The notes under the pieces were generated by a model. The model did not search any database. It saw only the letters and a program-made list of their open reading frames with translations, and was not told the DNA's origin. Source: Tetragonia tetragonoides (taxonomy: Eukaryota > Streptophyta > Magnoliopsida > Caryophyllales > Aizoaceae). From it: a stretch of DNA of 64,000 nucleotides. Positions 1 to 12,437 of the stretch are shown here, in pieces. The stretch covers positions 13,737,000 to 13,800,999 of the forward strand of contig CM076145.1 in the NCBI GenBank assembly GCA_038025085.1. The letters are read 5' to 3'. Made by a program: the position numbers and the translations under genes. Positions within the stretch are counted from its first letter, which is position 1. Every line of letters begins with the position of its first letter.

Positions 1-2800
1 AAAGTTCAAAAAGCTTCATGGTGAGAAATTCATTAATATTTCTGAAAGACTTCATAGCTGTCAGAGTGCTCTTTTTCAAGCTCAGACTGCCCTTCATGAC
101 GATCCACTCAATTCTGAGCATATTTAGCAAGTTTCTTTGATGAAGGATAGGTATGGCAAGCTTAAGAAAGCTGAAGCTAGTTCTTTGATACAGAGAGCTA
201 AGGTCCAGGGTATAAGATTTTCAGATGAAAACTTGGGTTGTTTTCATGCTAAAATTAAAGAGAGACAGTCAAAGGTTAGAGTGGGTATGATTCAGGACTT
301 GCAGGGAACCTCTCAGATTGGTACTTCAGCTGTTGGTGAAGCTTTTGTTGATTTTACAAGCATTTGTTGGGTGAAAGCATCAATGTTGATCAGTTTGATC
401 CCTCTCATGCTCAGGTGGGTAGTTTACTTGATGCTGAAATTAAAGAGGAATTGCTATTGCCTGTTACTTATGATGAGGTGAAAAAGGCTTTATATAGTAT
501 CCCTGTTAATAAGTTCACCGGGCCTGACGGTTTTACTGCATGTGTCTTTAAGAAAGCTTGGAGCATTGTCGGTGTTGATGTGTGCAAAGCTGTTTGTGAT
601 TTCTTTAGAAGCAATAAATTGTTGAAGCAAGTTAACTTTGATACGGAAAAAGGATGTTGCCATTTCTGGTGGCTGATTTTCGTCCCATCTCGTGTTGTTC
701 AATCCTGTATAAAACCATCACTAAATTATCACGGAGAGAATGCAAAAGGCTGTGGGGTTGTTGGTAGGCTGGGAACAAGCTGCCTTTGTAAAGCAAAGGT
801 GCATTTTTGACAATATATTTCATGCACATGAATTGGTGAAACACTACACAAGAGCCCATATTTCCCCTAGAGTGATGATGAAGGTGGATATTCAGAAGGC
901 GTACGATTCATTGGATTGGTCATTCTTAAGGGAGGTACTTTTATTTTATGGTTTTCCTACTATTTTTGTTGAGTGGATAATACTTGCTTGAGATCCTGCA
1001 TATTTTCTGTGAATGTTAATGGTGATTTAAGAGGTTTTTTGCCAGGAGGAGGGGGCTTAGGCAAGGTGATCGAATGGCACCATTTCTATTTGTGCTATGC
1101 ATGGAGTTTTGCCGCGAATGTTGAGAAAGAACAGCCATAGTGCTAAGTGTTGTCGAGTTGGTCTCACCCACTTGAGTTTAGCGGATGACCTACTTATTTT
1201 TTCTAGAGGTGATTTTGGATCTGTTAAAACCGTCGTTTATTGCTTCTACAAATTTGCTGCTATGTCTGGCTTGAAGCCCAACATTCATAAAACAGGGTTG
1301 TATTTTGGTGGTGATATAGAGCATGATATAAATAGGATTCTTGAATACACTGGTTTGATTGAAGACCAATTTCCTTTTAAGTATCTTGGGGTTCCTTTGT
1401 CTGCATCTAGACTATCTATTTCCCTCTGTCAACCTCTTATTGAAAAAATTCAGAAGAAAGTGCAGCGCCAGTCAACAAAGAACTTGAGTTATGCAGGAAA
1501 AATTCAGAGTGTGAATTCTGTTGTTCTTAGTTTCCAAGCCTATTGGGGCTCTGCATATGTGCTGCCAAAGACCATTGTGAATAAAGTTGAGCAATTATGT
1601 AGACAACGTTTTTGGGGTACTGATTGTGAGAGGAAGAAAATGATCTTTTTCAGCTGGGAATCAGTTTGTAAACCTATCAATGAAGGGGGTTTAGAATTGT
1701 GAAAGAGCATTGTAACTGGAGTAAAGCTCTTCTTTGTAAATGGTTGTGAAAACTGAGCTCTGATTATTCTTTATGGGTTGATTGGATTCAGAGGTATTAT
1801 ATTAGAAGCAGCTCTTTGTGGCAAGTGAACTGTAAGGCTAATGATTCCTATTTTTGGCGCAAGCTATTGGAGTTTAGAGATGATCTTTCCTATGTTGCTC
1901 GGACTCGGCTAAGTGTCAGAGTGTCCAGTACCCATGTCAGACTCGCCCTTTTTTTGGAAATTCTGCGTGTTTTTGGCTTAAAATGGAGTGTCCATGTCCA
2001 TACCCATGTTAAGTGTCGAGTACCCACTACCCGACACGAATACTTGAGGCGCAATGAAGTGTCCGAGCAACATAGGATCTTTCCTTCTTCAGATGCTGGA
2101 TTCATGGGAACAATGTGGTAAGTTCAAGGTAAGTATAGCTTATGATTTTCTTAGACATCATTCACCTGCTTGCTTGTGGGGGAGAACAACTTGGGAGCAA
2201 AGGGCTTTGCCTAGACATAGCATTTGTGATTAGGATGGCTGTAGCTAATAAGTTAGCAACAGTGGATAATATTCAGAAAAGAGGAGTCTACGTGGTTAAC
2301 AGATGCATATTGTGTCGTGAAATGGAAAATGTTAGTCACTTGTTCGTTCAATGCAACTACTCTGTTAGTGTGTGGACTGAAGTTCTAAAGTGGTTAGGGA
2401 TAACAAGAAGGCCACTATCTTTGAAGCATGAGTGTCAATGGTTTCAGATGCATGCACGGGGTAAACATTTGCTGAAGAGGTTACAGAAAACAGCGTTTGC
2501 AGCAGCCGTGTATGAAATTTGGAAGGAGAGGAACACAAGATTATTTGTCAGGGTTATAGATCTCCTCATCGGGTGGCTTCTAGTATCATTTATCTGTCTA
2601 GTGTTGGATATTATTCTGTTAGTGGTCAAGAGTCTTTATAAGTTTGGTGGTTTTTGTTTGGTGCCTCTTTTTTGGAGTGTTGATACACTTGATAGTGTTC
2701 AGGGGATGGCATGGTTATACCCAGCCTTGTACGCATTTCAAATTTTTCTACCCCTAGTGGATGAATAAAGTTCCTAACTTTCTCCCAAAAAAAAAAAAAA
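1..2800 (+). mobile_element. L1-type LINE retrotransposon, degenerate, 5' part outside the window
   Basis: The plus strand reads as a broken non-LTR reverse transcriptase. A finger region lies around 420-620 (NKFTGPDGFTACVFKKAW), a KAYDSLDW block near 895-925, the catalytic LADD block (LADDLLIFSRG) near 1180, and the thumb and RT C-terminus up to about 1700. A zinc-binding zf-RVT region near 2230-2400 (CILCREMENVSHLFVQC) follows. Frameshifts and stops break the reading frame near 800, 990, 1702 and 1750, so the copy is dead. It ends in a run of 14 A at 2787-2800, the expected LINE tail. It lies in the same sense as the URED gene, within a URED intron, and is itself interrupted by a MITE at 1890-2075. 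The family call is firm; the element's start cannot be seen. Confidence 0.9.
1890..2075. mobile_element. hAT-like MITE with CTATGTTGCTCGG termini, copy 1
   Basis: The element opens with CTATGTTGCTCGGACTC and closes with the inverted form GTCCGAGCAACATAG. An exact 8-bp direct repeat, GATCTTTC, flanks it at 1882-1889 and 2076-2083. It interrupts the LINE, so it is younger than the LINE. The interior is non-coding and contains paired words such as AAGTGTC and TACCCATGT. An 8-bp duplication fits the hAT superfamily. A second copy with its own 8-bp duplication is at 32,106-32,204. Confidence 0.85.
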
Positions 2801-2832
2801 GATTCTAACTTGTGTAAATGTTTTGGAGATAG

Positions 2833-5800
2833 GGTGACTCCATCAGGTGTAATGTCACTATTGGAGATGAGTGCACTGCAGTTTTGACTACACAGGCTTC
2901 AACCAAGGTTCTTTCATCTGTCTTGGTTCTATTACTGTTATGTTTTGTTGATGGATTTTAAGAGATACCCTTTGTTGATTTGGGCTATTGTTATGTGATA
3001 TGATCCATGAAGGTATACAAATCTGTGGGATCCAAGTGTTCTGAGCAAATTTGGGAGGTAACGGATCTTCATGAAGAACTTTTAAGTCTAGTTTATTCAT
3101 TGAAATTACATAACCTGCTGGCATTTTTAATCAACAGTTGGTCAATGAAATATGCCTATGATAAGAAAGAGTTCATGTTGCATCTAGTCTGGCAATGTGA
3201 TGATATCGCCATATCGGTCTAATGTCAGTTATATACTAGGTATGAATGTATGACCCATTGAAGCTTGTGTGCTGTAAGTAATACCTCTTAGTTGCCATGT
3301 TGTTTGTCCTATGATTGGGTAGAAATTGCAATTTTCTCCTTCGACTAGCAGAAAGAACCTTTTAAAAAGACAATGAAAGATTTAAAGAGGTAAAAGATAG
3401 AAGCTAAAGAGGCTCAAGTTATGCTGTTAGGTATCCAGAAGCATTTGGCTCATCTATCTTGTAAGCAAAGCAAAGAATTACAAAATGGTTGCTCAACAGA
3501 TACAGTATAACAGTATTTAAGAAGTAATATGATCTAGATGAAACTGTCGGACTAGTATTGGGGATGTTGGTGTGGTAGAGGCTAGAGCAAATCCTGGTTT
3601 AGACCTGTTTCATGAATGTTGGTGAACTACCCTAACAAGAAATGGGGTTCAGGACCTGGTCTACTGATGCAAAATGTGATTAGTCCCTAACTTGTATAGT
3701 TTATGGAAATAATAACTCTTCTCCTATATTCAAGAAGGTGGATTGATTAGTTATGGAAATAAATTATCTAATTTGTCAGTTCTCTATTGCTCCTAGCCCA
3801 ACCCCCAAAACAACGCCAGTTTTGCAGCACCCTCCTGGATCCTGCCTCGAATACATTCCTCTTTCTTGACTTTTTCTTTTCTGGAGCAAGTCGAGAAAAG
3901 CATTTCAGTCCTAAGGAATTTGTACTAATTAACTCGGGCATACCTAGGTGATTACAAAATCCTGACAGGAACAAATGAAGAATATCCAATCTCCCACACC
4001 ACGCCGTGTGCAGTCTATTTTTAGGTAGCAGTATATGCTAAATCGAGCATTTAATATACTACTAATATTCTTATCTAACAATAAAAATTTACTACTAATA
4101 TTAGAATACAACAACTACCACGAACATCATTGTGCTGAAAGTTTTATGATTTCTAGCAAGCCGAATACTATACATGGTAGCAGTAAACGCAGCAGGTCTA
4201 TATGAACTACACAAGACCTTTTGTTATTGCTAGAAGCTAGCCATCTAGCCCAACCAACCAGAGATTAGGAGGAAAAACATACCAACAGCCAGTGCATCAC
4301 CCCCTTTAGGAGCTCCTGGGAAGGTACACTTCAGAAAAACATTAGGTCTCTATCTTCAGGAGCAGCATGACACAATGAGCAAGTCATATCCTGAGCAGTT
4401 TCAAATCTGTCTAATTTAGACAGGACACAAGGGTCATCCTGCAAAGCCAACCAAGCAATAAAAGACCACAATCCAATGAGATAAGAGTATGAGACCAATT
4501 ACACTCGGACCAGAAAACTACAGGCTGTTTAACTCAGAAGTAAATTATATGCTAAGTGAACTCTGAATCTGCCATGTGCATCTTTTATGGTATGCTGCAA
4601 ATCAGATTAAGAAAGGCCTGGAGCAGCAGTAAACAAAGCATCCCAGCCTTTTGATTCGTATCCCGGCACTACACATCACCCACATTGCATTGAAATTCCC
4701 ATATTGATCGGCCGTTTGAAAGATTCACAGACCCACTGCCACAAGATTGAAGAAAGAGCTAGTAGCTAACTCAGCAATAATACTTACCAAAGAAGCTTTA
4801 TTCCAACTCAAAAGTTTTTTGTAACCCAGGCCACCCTGACCTTTGGGTTTGCTGATATTATCCCAAGCAACATGAGAATATTGTGTACAGGGGGCGCGTG
4901 AGGTGCATGGAGGGGCATGGGGTGTGTGTGAGACACGTGGAGCAGTGTCTGAGGTGCTTGCTGACCAGGCCTAGTCCATGTTAGTATGGGTGATCGGTTA
5001 ACTGGTGTTCAAAGTTCTTGTTCAGGTTCAACCATTAATGTTGTGTTGGATTTGGGTCAACTACTTTTTCCTTTGCTTGTGAATGCTGTTGCAAGTGCTC
5101 AGATCCCAGTAGAAGAGTTGAAACTTGGGGTTACTTTAGGGAGTAATCAGCAGCATGAGATTAGTGGTCCAAGTACATTTGTTCCTCCAAAGGAGGCCTC
5201 ACCTGCATTTGGCAGCGTTTTTCAACAGAGTTAGGAGAATGCTTCTGGTACTGACCTATATGGTGACAAGGACGGGAAGCAACCCAAGTAGCAGGAGGGT
5301 ACATCTCTTCCAGTTAATGAGGGGAATGCTCAGACTTGCTCAGATAATTACTTGTTCTACTACAGGCGATGGTGATGCTTATTCAGTGGTACCTTTAAAG
5401 CAGGAATTTGAACATGGATTATCTAGGGCAGATGGTGGGGTGGAGTTGAGGATGTCAGCTCGGAGGGAGATGTCAGCTCGGATTGCCTTTATTATGCTGA
5501 TGACCTTAGTATATGGGGAAATGGTCTGTTGTGAGATGACCTTAGGCGGGCTAATTCAAGGGAGGATTGGGTGTCACTTGTGTCTGATACACCTACTGTG
5601 CATTTGCAGTATGCGACTCGATTCAATGAGGCGTAGGCTGGCTGTCCTGTGAGCCAAGGGCTGGCCAAGGTGGGAAGTCTGCATATTGATGATGTGCCTG
5701 CAATGCAGTCTATACTTCACAACTAGATGGAGACGGTGGTTGTGGAGATGGTCTGCTTCCAACTCTGCCGCTATCCGGCCAGACTCTTGGCGATGAGGAG

Positions 5801-8800
5801 GCGGATGCGCGTGGAAATGCTCTTGTTGAGGCTTTGCTATTAAAATTGGTTGATACCATGGGAAAGGAAGTTCCCCTAGGTGCTCACATTATTTGAAGGA
5901 AGTAGAAGAGTATTCGAGAGCTTGAGCGTTTAAACTAACATGAACTATGATGGGTGTGGGTTAAAGACATGTAATTTGAATAAGCATTGACATTGTATAG
6001 ACGTATTCTTTTTTGTTTTGGATTGGTTTGGTTAGGGTCCTTGTAGGACGGCTTTATTCTTGTATTCTATATTCTTTAATAAAATTCTTTTTCTTATCTA
6101 AGAAAATTAATAATTATCCCAAACAACCAAATTTGCCTCCCTCCTCTTCAACTCCACAGGAAACTCCTGCAAACAACCTGTATTATTTTTGCAATAACAC
6201 AGTTTGTGAAGGAAGAAGAAAGTACACCAAAAATATTGGATATCATAAAGCACAAACTTTATATGTCTTTCTTGACTTTGTGATTATCTTTCTGCAATTT
6301 ATTTGCGAATATGTTATTTATATGTTTAATTTTTGTTTGGTTACTGTTATTTATTTTCTGGCTTAAAATAAAAAAGAAAGAATGTTTACTCCATTTCTAA
6401 TAGTTTTTCATTCATCCATTGATGGGAGTATATGCTGGACCACATTTTAGGAGTAATACTTGAAATATTTCTTATTTCGTCTTAAATTAGCCTTCCTCCT
6501 ATGGAGAAATATCTTTATGGATAACTTACCATTATCTTTAGTAGTAAACATGTATAAAAAGCATCATGAGTGATGAATCTTTGCAGAATCCCTGTTAAGG
6601 AGTGGCATCTCTTTTATGTTTGGTCAATGTATTGTTTATTTGATGATAAATAAATTTCTTCAAATTTAACATTCTTCTCTGCAGAAGGTCATAGAATTAT
6701 TGGACTAAACATGAAAAAATGGAACAGGAAGCCAATAAGTTTTTGTTTATGTAACACTTCACTTATCAGTAGTGAACATGTTCACTTTCTTGGTGCAGTA
6801 GGCAAGAGTTGGAAGTAAAGCCCTATTGGTTGTCATTCCAGATCCAGTGACATGTTTTTCCACAGCAAGATATGCTCAAAAGCAAGTATTCAGGCTCCAA
6901 CCCGACTCAAACTTGGTTGTGGTTGATTGGTTTACCAGTGGACGTTATGAAAGCGGAGAAAGATGGGATTTTGGACTGTATAAAAGTACGAACAACATAT
7001 TCTACGAAGATGACCCACCTTTGTTTCTTGATACGGTAATTATCTACCCCTTCTGCTTTTACTGACCAACCATTGTTTCTTGGTCTATGTATACGTGCTC
7101 TATTTTGTGTAACCTGCACTTCATATGCTATTTGCAGCACTACGCTAGTCTGTCCTTCATGTTTTGAAGTGATTGTTATTGGATAAACCATGTATTGAAT
7201 TTCAGTATTAGATGAGCCATATAGAATAACATGTTAGAGTATTGAGTTAGCTTGTTGTCTGACTGTAGTAATGCCAATTGATTTGAATTTATCCTTAGCA
7301 GCATGATCCTCACGAAACCAAATGGGGAAAGAGATCATAGTGGTGTCCTCAGTAAGTGGCTGGATCTTTTCTTGACAGGAAGTGGCTGCATCTTAATCAT
7401 TCATAACTGTTTAAAAATTAAGGGCGTCTAATTGTGCAGCTCTATATTTTTCCTTGGTAACATATCCAAGATGATGTATCAATGCAACTAGTACTGTTTT
7501 GTTCTTTTAGTTATTAAAAGTGAAGAGTGGCTAAATGGGTTACTTATACTGTGTTTCTATTAATCCTTCCCTTGCTCAACTGTGACATTAAATGTGATTG
7601 CTTTTTGTTTTCTGGAAGATCACTGGGAAGGAGCAACGTTTCTTATTAGTTCTCTTTTCTTTATCAATTGTTCTTTCTCTTTGTTTTTGGCTTTTTGCAG
7701 AGTTTATTGCACTATTGTACCTCCCTCTTGTGAGCTAATGCTTGCACTAAAGAAATACCCCTTCTTCAGAATCCTCTCTAGTCTCTATAACCCCTCGTAA
7801 CAACCTGTCATAGACAATTCTCTTAAGTCACATGTAGCTTCCATGGTTAGCCTTATTGAGGAGAAACAATCAGCTCAAAAACGTAACTCCCACATAAACC
7901 TTGCTATTCAATCTATGTTATAAATTTGTAGTTTACTCCATCGCTCAGCACTTTACACTGAAATTACATCCGAGTTTTGTAGACAATAAATTTCAAGTTT
8001 CTATTAGTTTCAACTTTTTCTTAGATGTCTTATGGGAGACATAGTAGATAATCATATATCCATTGCCGTTCAAATTTTAGAAATGTGAGTAATATGATAA
8101 ATATATTGCTCTTAATGCTATTGAAGTCCCAATTTCGCTCACATTTGAGTTTTATTTTGCTGCAGGTCTTGTTAGACCAAGGGTCTATTAGCACCATTGC
8201 TGAACGTATGCAGGGTTACCAAGTTATTGCTATGGTCATCATATTGGGGTATTTCTTTTCTTTTTCCTTTCTTTCATTCTTTTATTTTCTTATGTTTTTT
8301 CCTTTTCTTTTTAAAGCTGAAGCTTTTACTATTTTATAATGTCAGTACTCAATGTGCATCTTCTTTATGTTTACTTAGCTATCCTTGAACGAATTGTTTC
8401 TTGTGGCAGGCCAACTTTAAAGCATTTACAGACCCAGGTTCAAGAAAATGTGAAGAGTATGATGTCTAGGAATTTTCAAATTAATCCCAATGTATCAGGA
8501 CGCAGCATGAGACCAAATTCTGATGATTTTCGGTTAGCAAGACCAAGCTTTATTGCATCATGCAGTGCCTTTGGTCCCAAGGTATGATCTCCTTATCTAG
8601 TCCATATGAACAATTGGGTGATTGTTGGACAATATTCATACCCCTACGGTTTTTTTTGGATGCCAGTCTTGTGGGTAGCAGGTATTTCCACAATGCAGGG
8701 CAAGTTGTCACTTGTCAGTACTTACCTTTGTGCTACCTTTCTCGCAACTTTAAAATTATTCACTAAAATAACACTAGCAATTGCCCTGATATGGATCTGG

Positions 8801-11066
8801 ATATTGGTGAATAGATTTAGGCACACTCCAGAGCTAAAAAGAAACTGAGAAATGAGATGAAACTCAATGGCAAACAAAAAATATTATTTTTCTTGGTCTG
8901 AAGATGAATGATGAAAAGCAGCTTGTGCCTTGTGGCCACAAACTCTCACTGGAACGTTGATGGGAGTCGGGAGGTACAAGGTCCACTCCTAGAAGGTGAA
9001 CATCTGTTTAATGTGTGTATCGTAAATAACCAGCTATTGAATGATGTTTAAACTGATGATAGAACTATTACACAAGGAAAATGTTTGCTGAACCCTAGGT
9101 ATTCAGATTCCTAACTTAAAGACGAGATTTGTATGTAGAGATGGTAAAGGAAGGAAGTAAACCTGAGGACAGATTTGAAGTTTTTAATAGATAGCTTTGG
9201 TATGCTAAGTTTCTCAGCCATCTCCTGGAAGTTGTCAGTTTCAGTGACGGATAAAAGGCCTCTGCATGGAATTTAAATAATAAGGAAAGGTAGTGAAGAA
9301 ACTAATTATCTGTAGGAAGAAACACCTGCTAATGTTTGTTGATTTCATGAGATACCTCTGCCATGCCGGGGAGATCCACAACTGAAGCAATACATTTGCT
9401 TCGACGCTCAATGGAGTACTACAGAGAGAGACAAAGGGATTTGCACATGGTATTCATCGATTTGGAGAAGGCATATGATCGGTTCCCAGGGAGGTTTTGT
9501 GGAGGTGTTTAGAAGCAAAGGAAGTCTCTGTCGCCTATGTACGAGTTATTAAGGACATGTATGAAGGTGTGAGGACGACAGGAGGGGACTCAGACCACTT
9601 TGCGATTCACATAGGACTGCATCAGGGTTCTTCATTGGGTTCTTTCTTATTTGCTTTTGTTATGGATGAGTTCACTAAGAGTATCCAAGGAGATGTGCCA
9701 TGGTGTATGATGTTTGCTGACGACATCGTTTTATTGGACGGAACAAAAGAAGGTGTTAACAACAAGCTAGAGCTTTGGAGGGATACGCTAGAAGCAAAGG
9801 GATTCAAACTGAGCAGGACAAAGACAGAGTACTTGGAATGTAGCTTCTCAGGGGGTGAGGTTGCGTTTGACCCGGAAATAAGAATTGACACCGTAGTGGT
9901 ACTGAGGAAGGAGAGTTTCAAATATTTAGGGTCGATCATCCAAGGTAACGGAGAAATTGACGATGACGTTGCTCACCGCATCAGAGCAGGGTGGCAAAAA
10001 TGGAGAAGTGCATCAGGTGTTCTTTGCGATAACAAGATACCACTCAAATTAAAAGGCAAGTTTTATCGCATGGCTATTAGGCCAGCTATGCTTTATGGCG
10101 CTGAGTGTTGGCAGATTAGACAGGCTCATGTTCATAAAATGAGGGTGGCTGAGATGAGGATGCTTCGTTGGATGTGCAACCTAACTAGGATAGATAAGGT
10201 CAAGAACGAAGTGGTTCGTGACAAGGTTGGGGTGGCAGATATTGAGAGTAAGATGCGGGAAACGAGACTTAGGTGGTTTGGTCATGTAGTGAGGAGACAT
10301 CCAGACACTCCGATGAGGAGGTGCGAGAAGATTATACTTAGGGACTGTAAGAGAAGAAGAGGGAGGCCTAAGAAGAGTTGGAGTGAGGTGATTAAGAACG
10401 ATTTGGCCCTCTTGGAGCTCACCGAGGATCTGGCCCTTAATAGGAAACTTTGGCGTAGTAGGATTCACATAGATCCTTGGGTAATTAGATATGATTTTGA
10501 GGACATCTTGTCCTTGTAGTGTGTATTACTGTTTGCTTTAGTAATGCATTGTTTGATTCATATTCTTATCTAAGTAACAAATTGTAAGCTTTCTAGTGAT
10601 TAGATCGATCTGTCCGTTCTAATGATATTGTGGGAGAAGTAAAATAGGAGTTTCATATAAGGATTTTGTCCCATCAGGTCGTTTCTACTTTTCAGTTACT
10701 TCAGAGAACGATAACAGGTGTGACGTCATGAGACCCTATCTGTATAGGAGATGAAGCTTAAACTATGATTTATACTCTTTTTCATAGTCAATTTGTCATG
10801 CTTGGATGAAGAGTGATAGTATGAATACTTCAGTATATCAAGAGATGGGACGGGGATAGGATGGAAATGACAGAACATTTTTCAGTATTTTTCATCCAAT
10901 GATATGCATATTTTTCAAATACAGCATATAAACTTATTCCTTGTGCCTGCAGGGAGTTGGTCTTATTGTTCGTGTAGCTGCTGTATCGACTGAGTCTGTG
11001 TATCAGTTTCTACATCGTCACTTGGCATGCTTAGAGCCGTTGATTGGGGCCTCGCCATATTCCTGA
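2833..11066 (+). CDS. URED: Urease accessory protein D (UreD), 3' six exons; 5' exons outside the window
   Basis: UreD is the scaffold that, with UreF and UreG, delivers nickel to plant urease in the cytosol. Six exons join in one open frame: 2833-2907, 3013-3057, 6802-7035, 8166-8248, 8410-8581 and 10953-11066 (stop TGA). They give 240 codons with GT-AG borders and matching phases. Family landmarks in order are [101 protein letters not shown], and a C-terminal [11 protein letters not shown]. Roughly the first 60 residues of the family are missing and presumably lie left of the window, beyond the LINE. Introns hold LINEs at 1-2800, 4250-6110 and 9365-10,519. I see no stop or frameshift in these exons, so the gene looks functional despite its intron load. 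Confidence 0.92.
3058..4249. other. URED intron, no recognised element
   Basis: This is the first part of the 3.7-kb intron between exons 3013-3057 and 6802-7035. It is AT-rich unique-looking sequence. I see no coding stretch, tRNA-like box or terminal inverted repeat. The short minus-strand open frame at 3768-3989 shows nothing recognisable. Confidence 0.5.
4250..4860 (-). mobile_element. L1 LINE fragment (RT C-terminus plus zf-RVT), antisense to URED
   Basis: Read on the minus strand, about 4855-4740 encodes the typical L1 junction after the RT domain ([17 protein letters not shown], then WNKASLV). About 4480-4300 encodes a zf-RVT-like stretch ([13 protein letters not shown] and [17 protein letters not shown]). 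Frameshifts lie between the blocks. There is no clear tail or target duplication. It is a dead fragment in the large URED intron. Confidence 0.75.
4861..6110 (+). mobile_element. LINE-derived fragment with a 3'-tail motif
   Basis: A plus-strand open frame at 4986-5234 and broken frames to about 5900 are followed at 6076-6105 by TTAATAAAATTCTTTTTC and a TTATCTAAGAAAA end. The same 3'-end wording recurs at 24,892 and 33,283, so I read it as the end of one LINE family. The coding part has no domain I recognise; it may be an ORF1-like region. The left border next to the antisense fragment is not defined. Confidence 0.5.
7036..8165. other. URED intron, no recognised element
   Basis: T-rich intron sequence lies between exons 6802-7035 and 8166-8248. 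I see no transposon end, coding domain or RNA-like box. Confidence 0.5.
8582..9364. other. First part of the last URED intron, nothing recognised
   Basis: This stretch runs from the donor after FGPK to the start of the RTE-type LINE. The two short overlapping open frames at 8560-8848 run over the splice site and show no family features. Confidence 0.5.
9365..10519 (+). mobile_element. RTE-clade LINE, 5'-truncated, inside the last URED intron
   Basis: This is the reverse transcriptase of a plant RTE element. It begins near 9365 in one frame ([14 protein letters not shown], then DLEKAYDR). The frame shifts near 9485, and the rest is open from 9497 to 10,519. The catalytic block [12 protein letters not shown] is near 9710-9745. 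Typical RTE C-terminal words follow: [42 protein letters not shown] and RRGRPKKSW. The endonuclease domain is absent. It lies in the same sense as URED, about 430 bp before the last exon. The single visible lesion and long open frame suggest a fairly recent insertion. Confidence 0.88.
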
Positions 11067-11739
11067 ATGCGTAACTGGGGGTTGATTATTCAAACAAGTA
11101 CGTCTCGGGTGTGGCTTGGCTATCCGGCATGGGATTGGTGCGTTTGGTGCAATTTGAATGTTTTGGTGCTTTCGAGCTGGTTGTACTTTAGTGAAGAGGA
11201 ATGCTGCTGGCACATTGAAGCGCGACCAAAGATTGAGCAGAGTGGAACCTGGAGCTAAGAAAAAGTGAATACATTTCTGCACATTCTGATGTCCCATGAA
11301 TTAAAGCAATCCGCTCCTTGATGAGATGCAACGATAAGGACATGGAAAGTATGTAATGAACCATACAGTTTAACTCAATGACCCCCATACTCATGCTTTC
11401 AAGGTCATTGGGTAATATACATTTATTTTTTTTAGATGTTAAGAAAAATAATTAAGTTAGGAGCTCCTCCTTTCGAGGGTCATTGGATAATATATGTTAA
11501 CGGACCAAACAATTAGCTTCATTTTACCTGAAATATTGCTGGATTGAATTAGAAGAGGGATAGATCAAATCAAACAATTCTCTTTCCTAGTGATACAATT
11601 ATACAAATAATACCACCTCACGAAGATTGTGTTATGTTCAACTTATGCGGAACTCTTGGGCAATAAGAGACGAGCAACATAACCAACCTTCTACTCCACC
11701 CGTTTTATCAAAAGAAAGACAAAAACATTTATGCGTATG
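11067..11739. other. URED 3' UTR and downstream spacer
   Basis: This follows the URED stop at 11,064-11,066. The first few hundred bases probably contain the 3' UTR. I could not fix a polyadenylation site. AT-rich spacer follows. Confidence 0.4.
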
Positions 11740-11910
11740 CGAGTTATTGAAAGATGGGTTGGTGTAAGTGTTCACTGCTTGATCCCTTAAACAAGTAGTT
11801 GGGGGTTCGAATCCCAACTCTTGCGAATGGAAAAAATCTATTGGCCAACCCTCTACCGCTTAGTGCCCTGATAGTTGGGGCAAGGGGATTAGTCACCGTG
11901 ATACGGATAT
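11740..11910 (+). repeat. tRNA-related SINE
   Basis: A pol III-like promoter is visible. A box-A-like stretch (GGTGTAAGTGTTCACTG) near 11,761 is followed by a strong box B (GGGTTCGAATCCC) near 11,801-11,813. The downstream part (TTGGCCAACCCTC, AGTCACCGTGATACGG) resembles the non-tRNA body of plant SINEs. Cloverleaf folding is not kept, so this is not a functional tRNA. Confidence 0.6.
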
Positions 11911-12037
11911 AGAAGGATGATTTTGAATTTTAAATATATAAATATGGATATGGCTCCACCGAATCCATATGTGATCCATTGCATTGCAACTTCTATTAAA
12001 TACGCAATCCGCCATAAAATGCTTTTTTTATAAGGAA

Positions 12038-12355
12038 CTAGATTTCGTGCCCGTGTGATGCACGGGTTCTTGTTCATCATCCTCTGTTATTAGAATCAAT
12101 ATAATAATTTTTTTTTCAATCACATCAATATATAAGTTGAATAATAGGAGTAGTAAGAAACAATAATAATCTTTTTCACACATTTAACAATGAAATTATA
12201 TTTTTAGTAAATAAATAATAAACCTTTTTTAGAATAATAAATATAATACTTATATTACTTTTTTATTAAAATAAAATAAAAGTATTTTTAATTTCTTTTT
12301 AATCACTCATACATTTATAACTATTTATTATTTATTCAATGTCACTGAGAACTCA

Positions 12356-12437
<82 letters not shown>

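Noticed and set aside
2888..3124. Minus-strand open frame of 78 codons
   Set aside because: It runs antisense through two URED exons and has no family features.
5574..5762. Minus-strand short open frame
   Set aside because: Antisense within a LINE-derived fragment; His-rich by chance.
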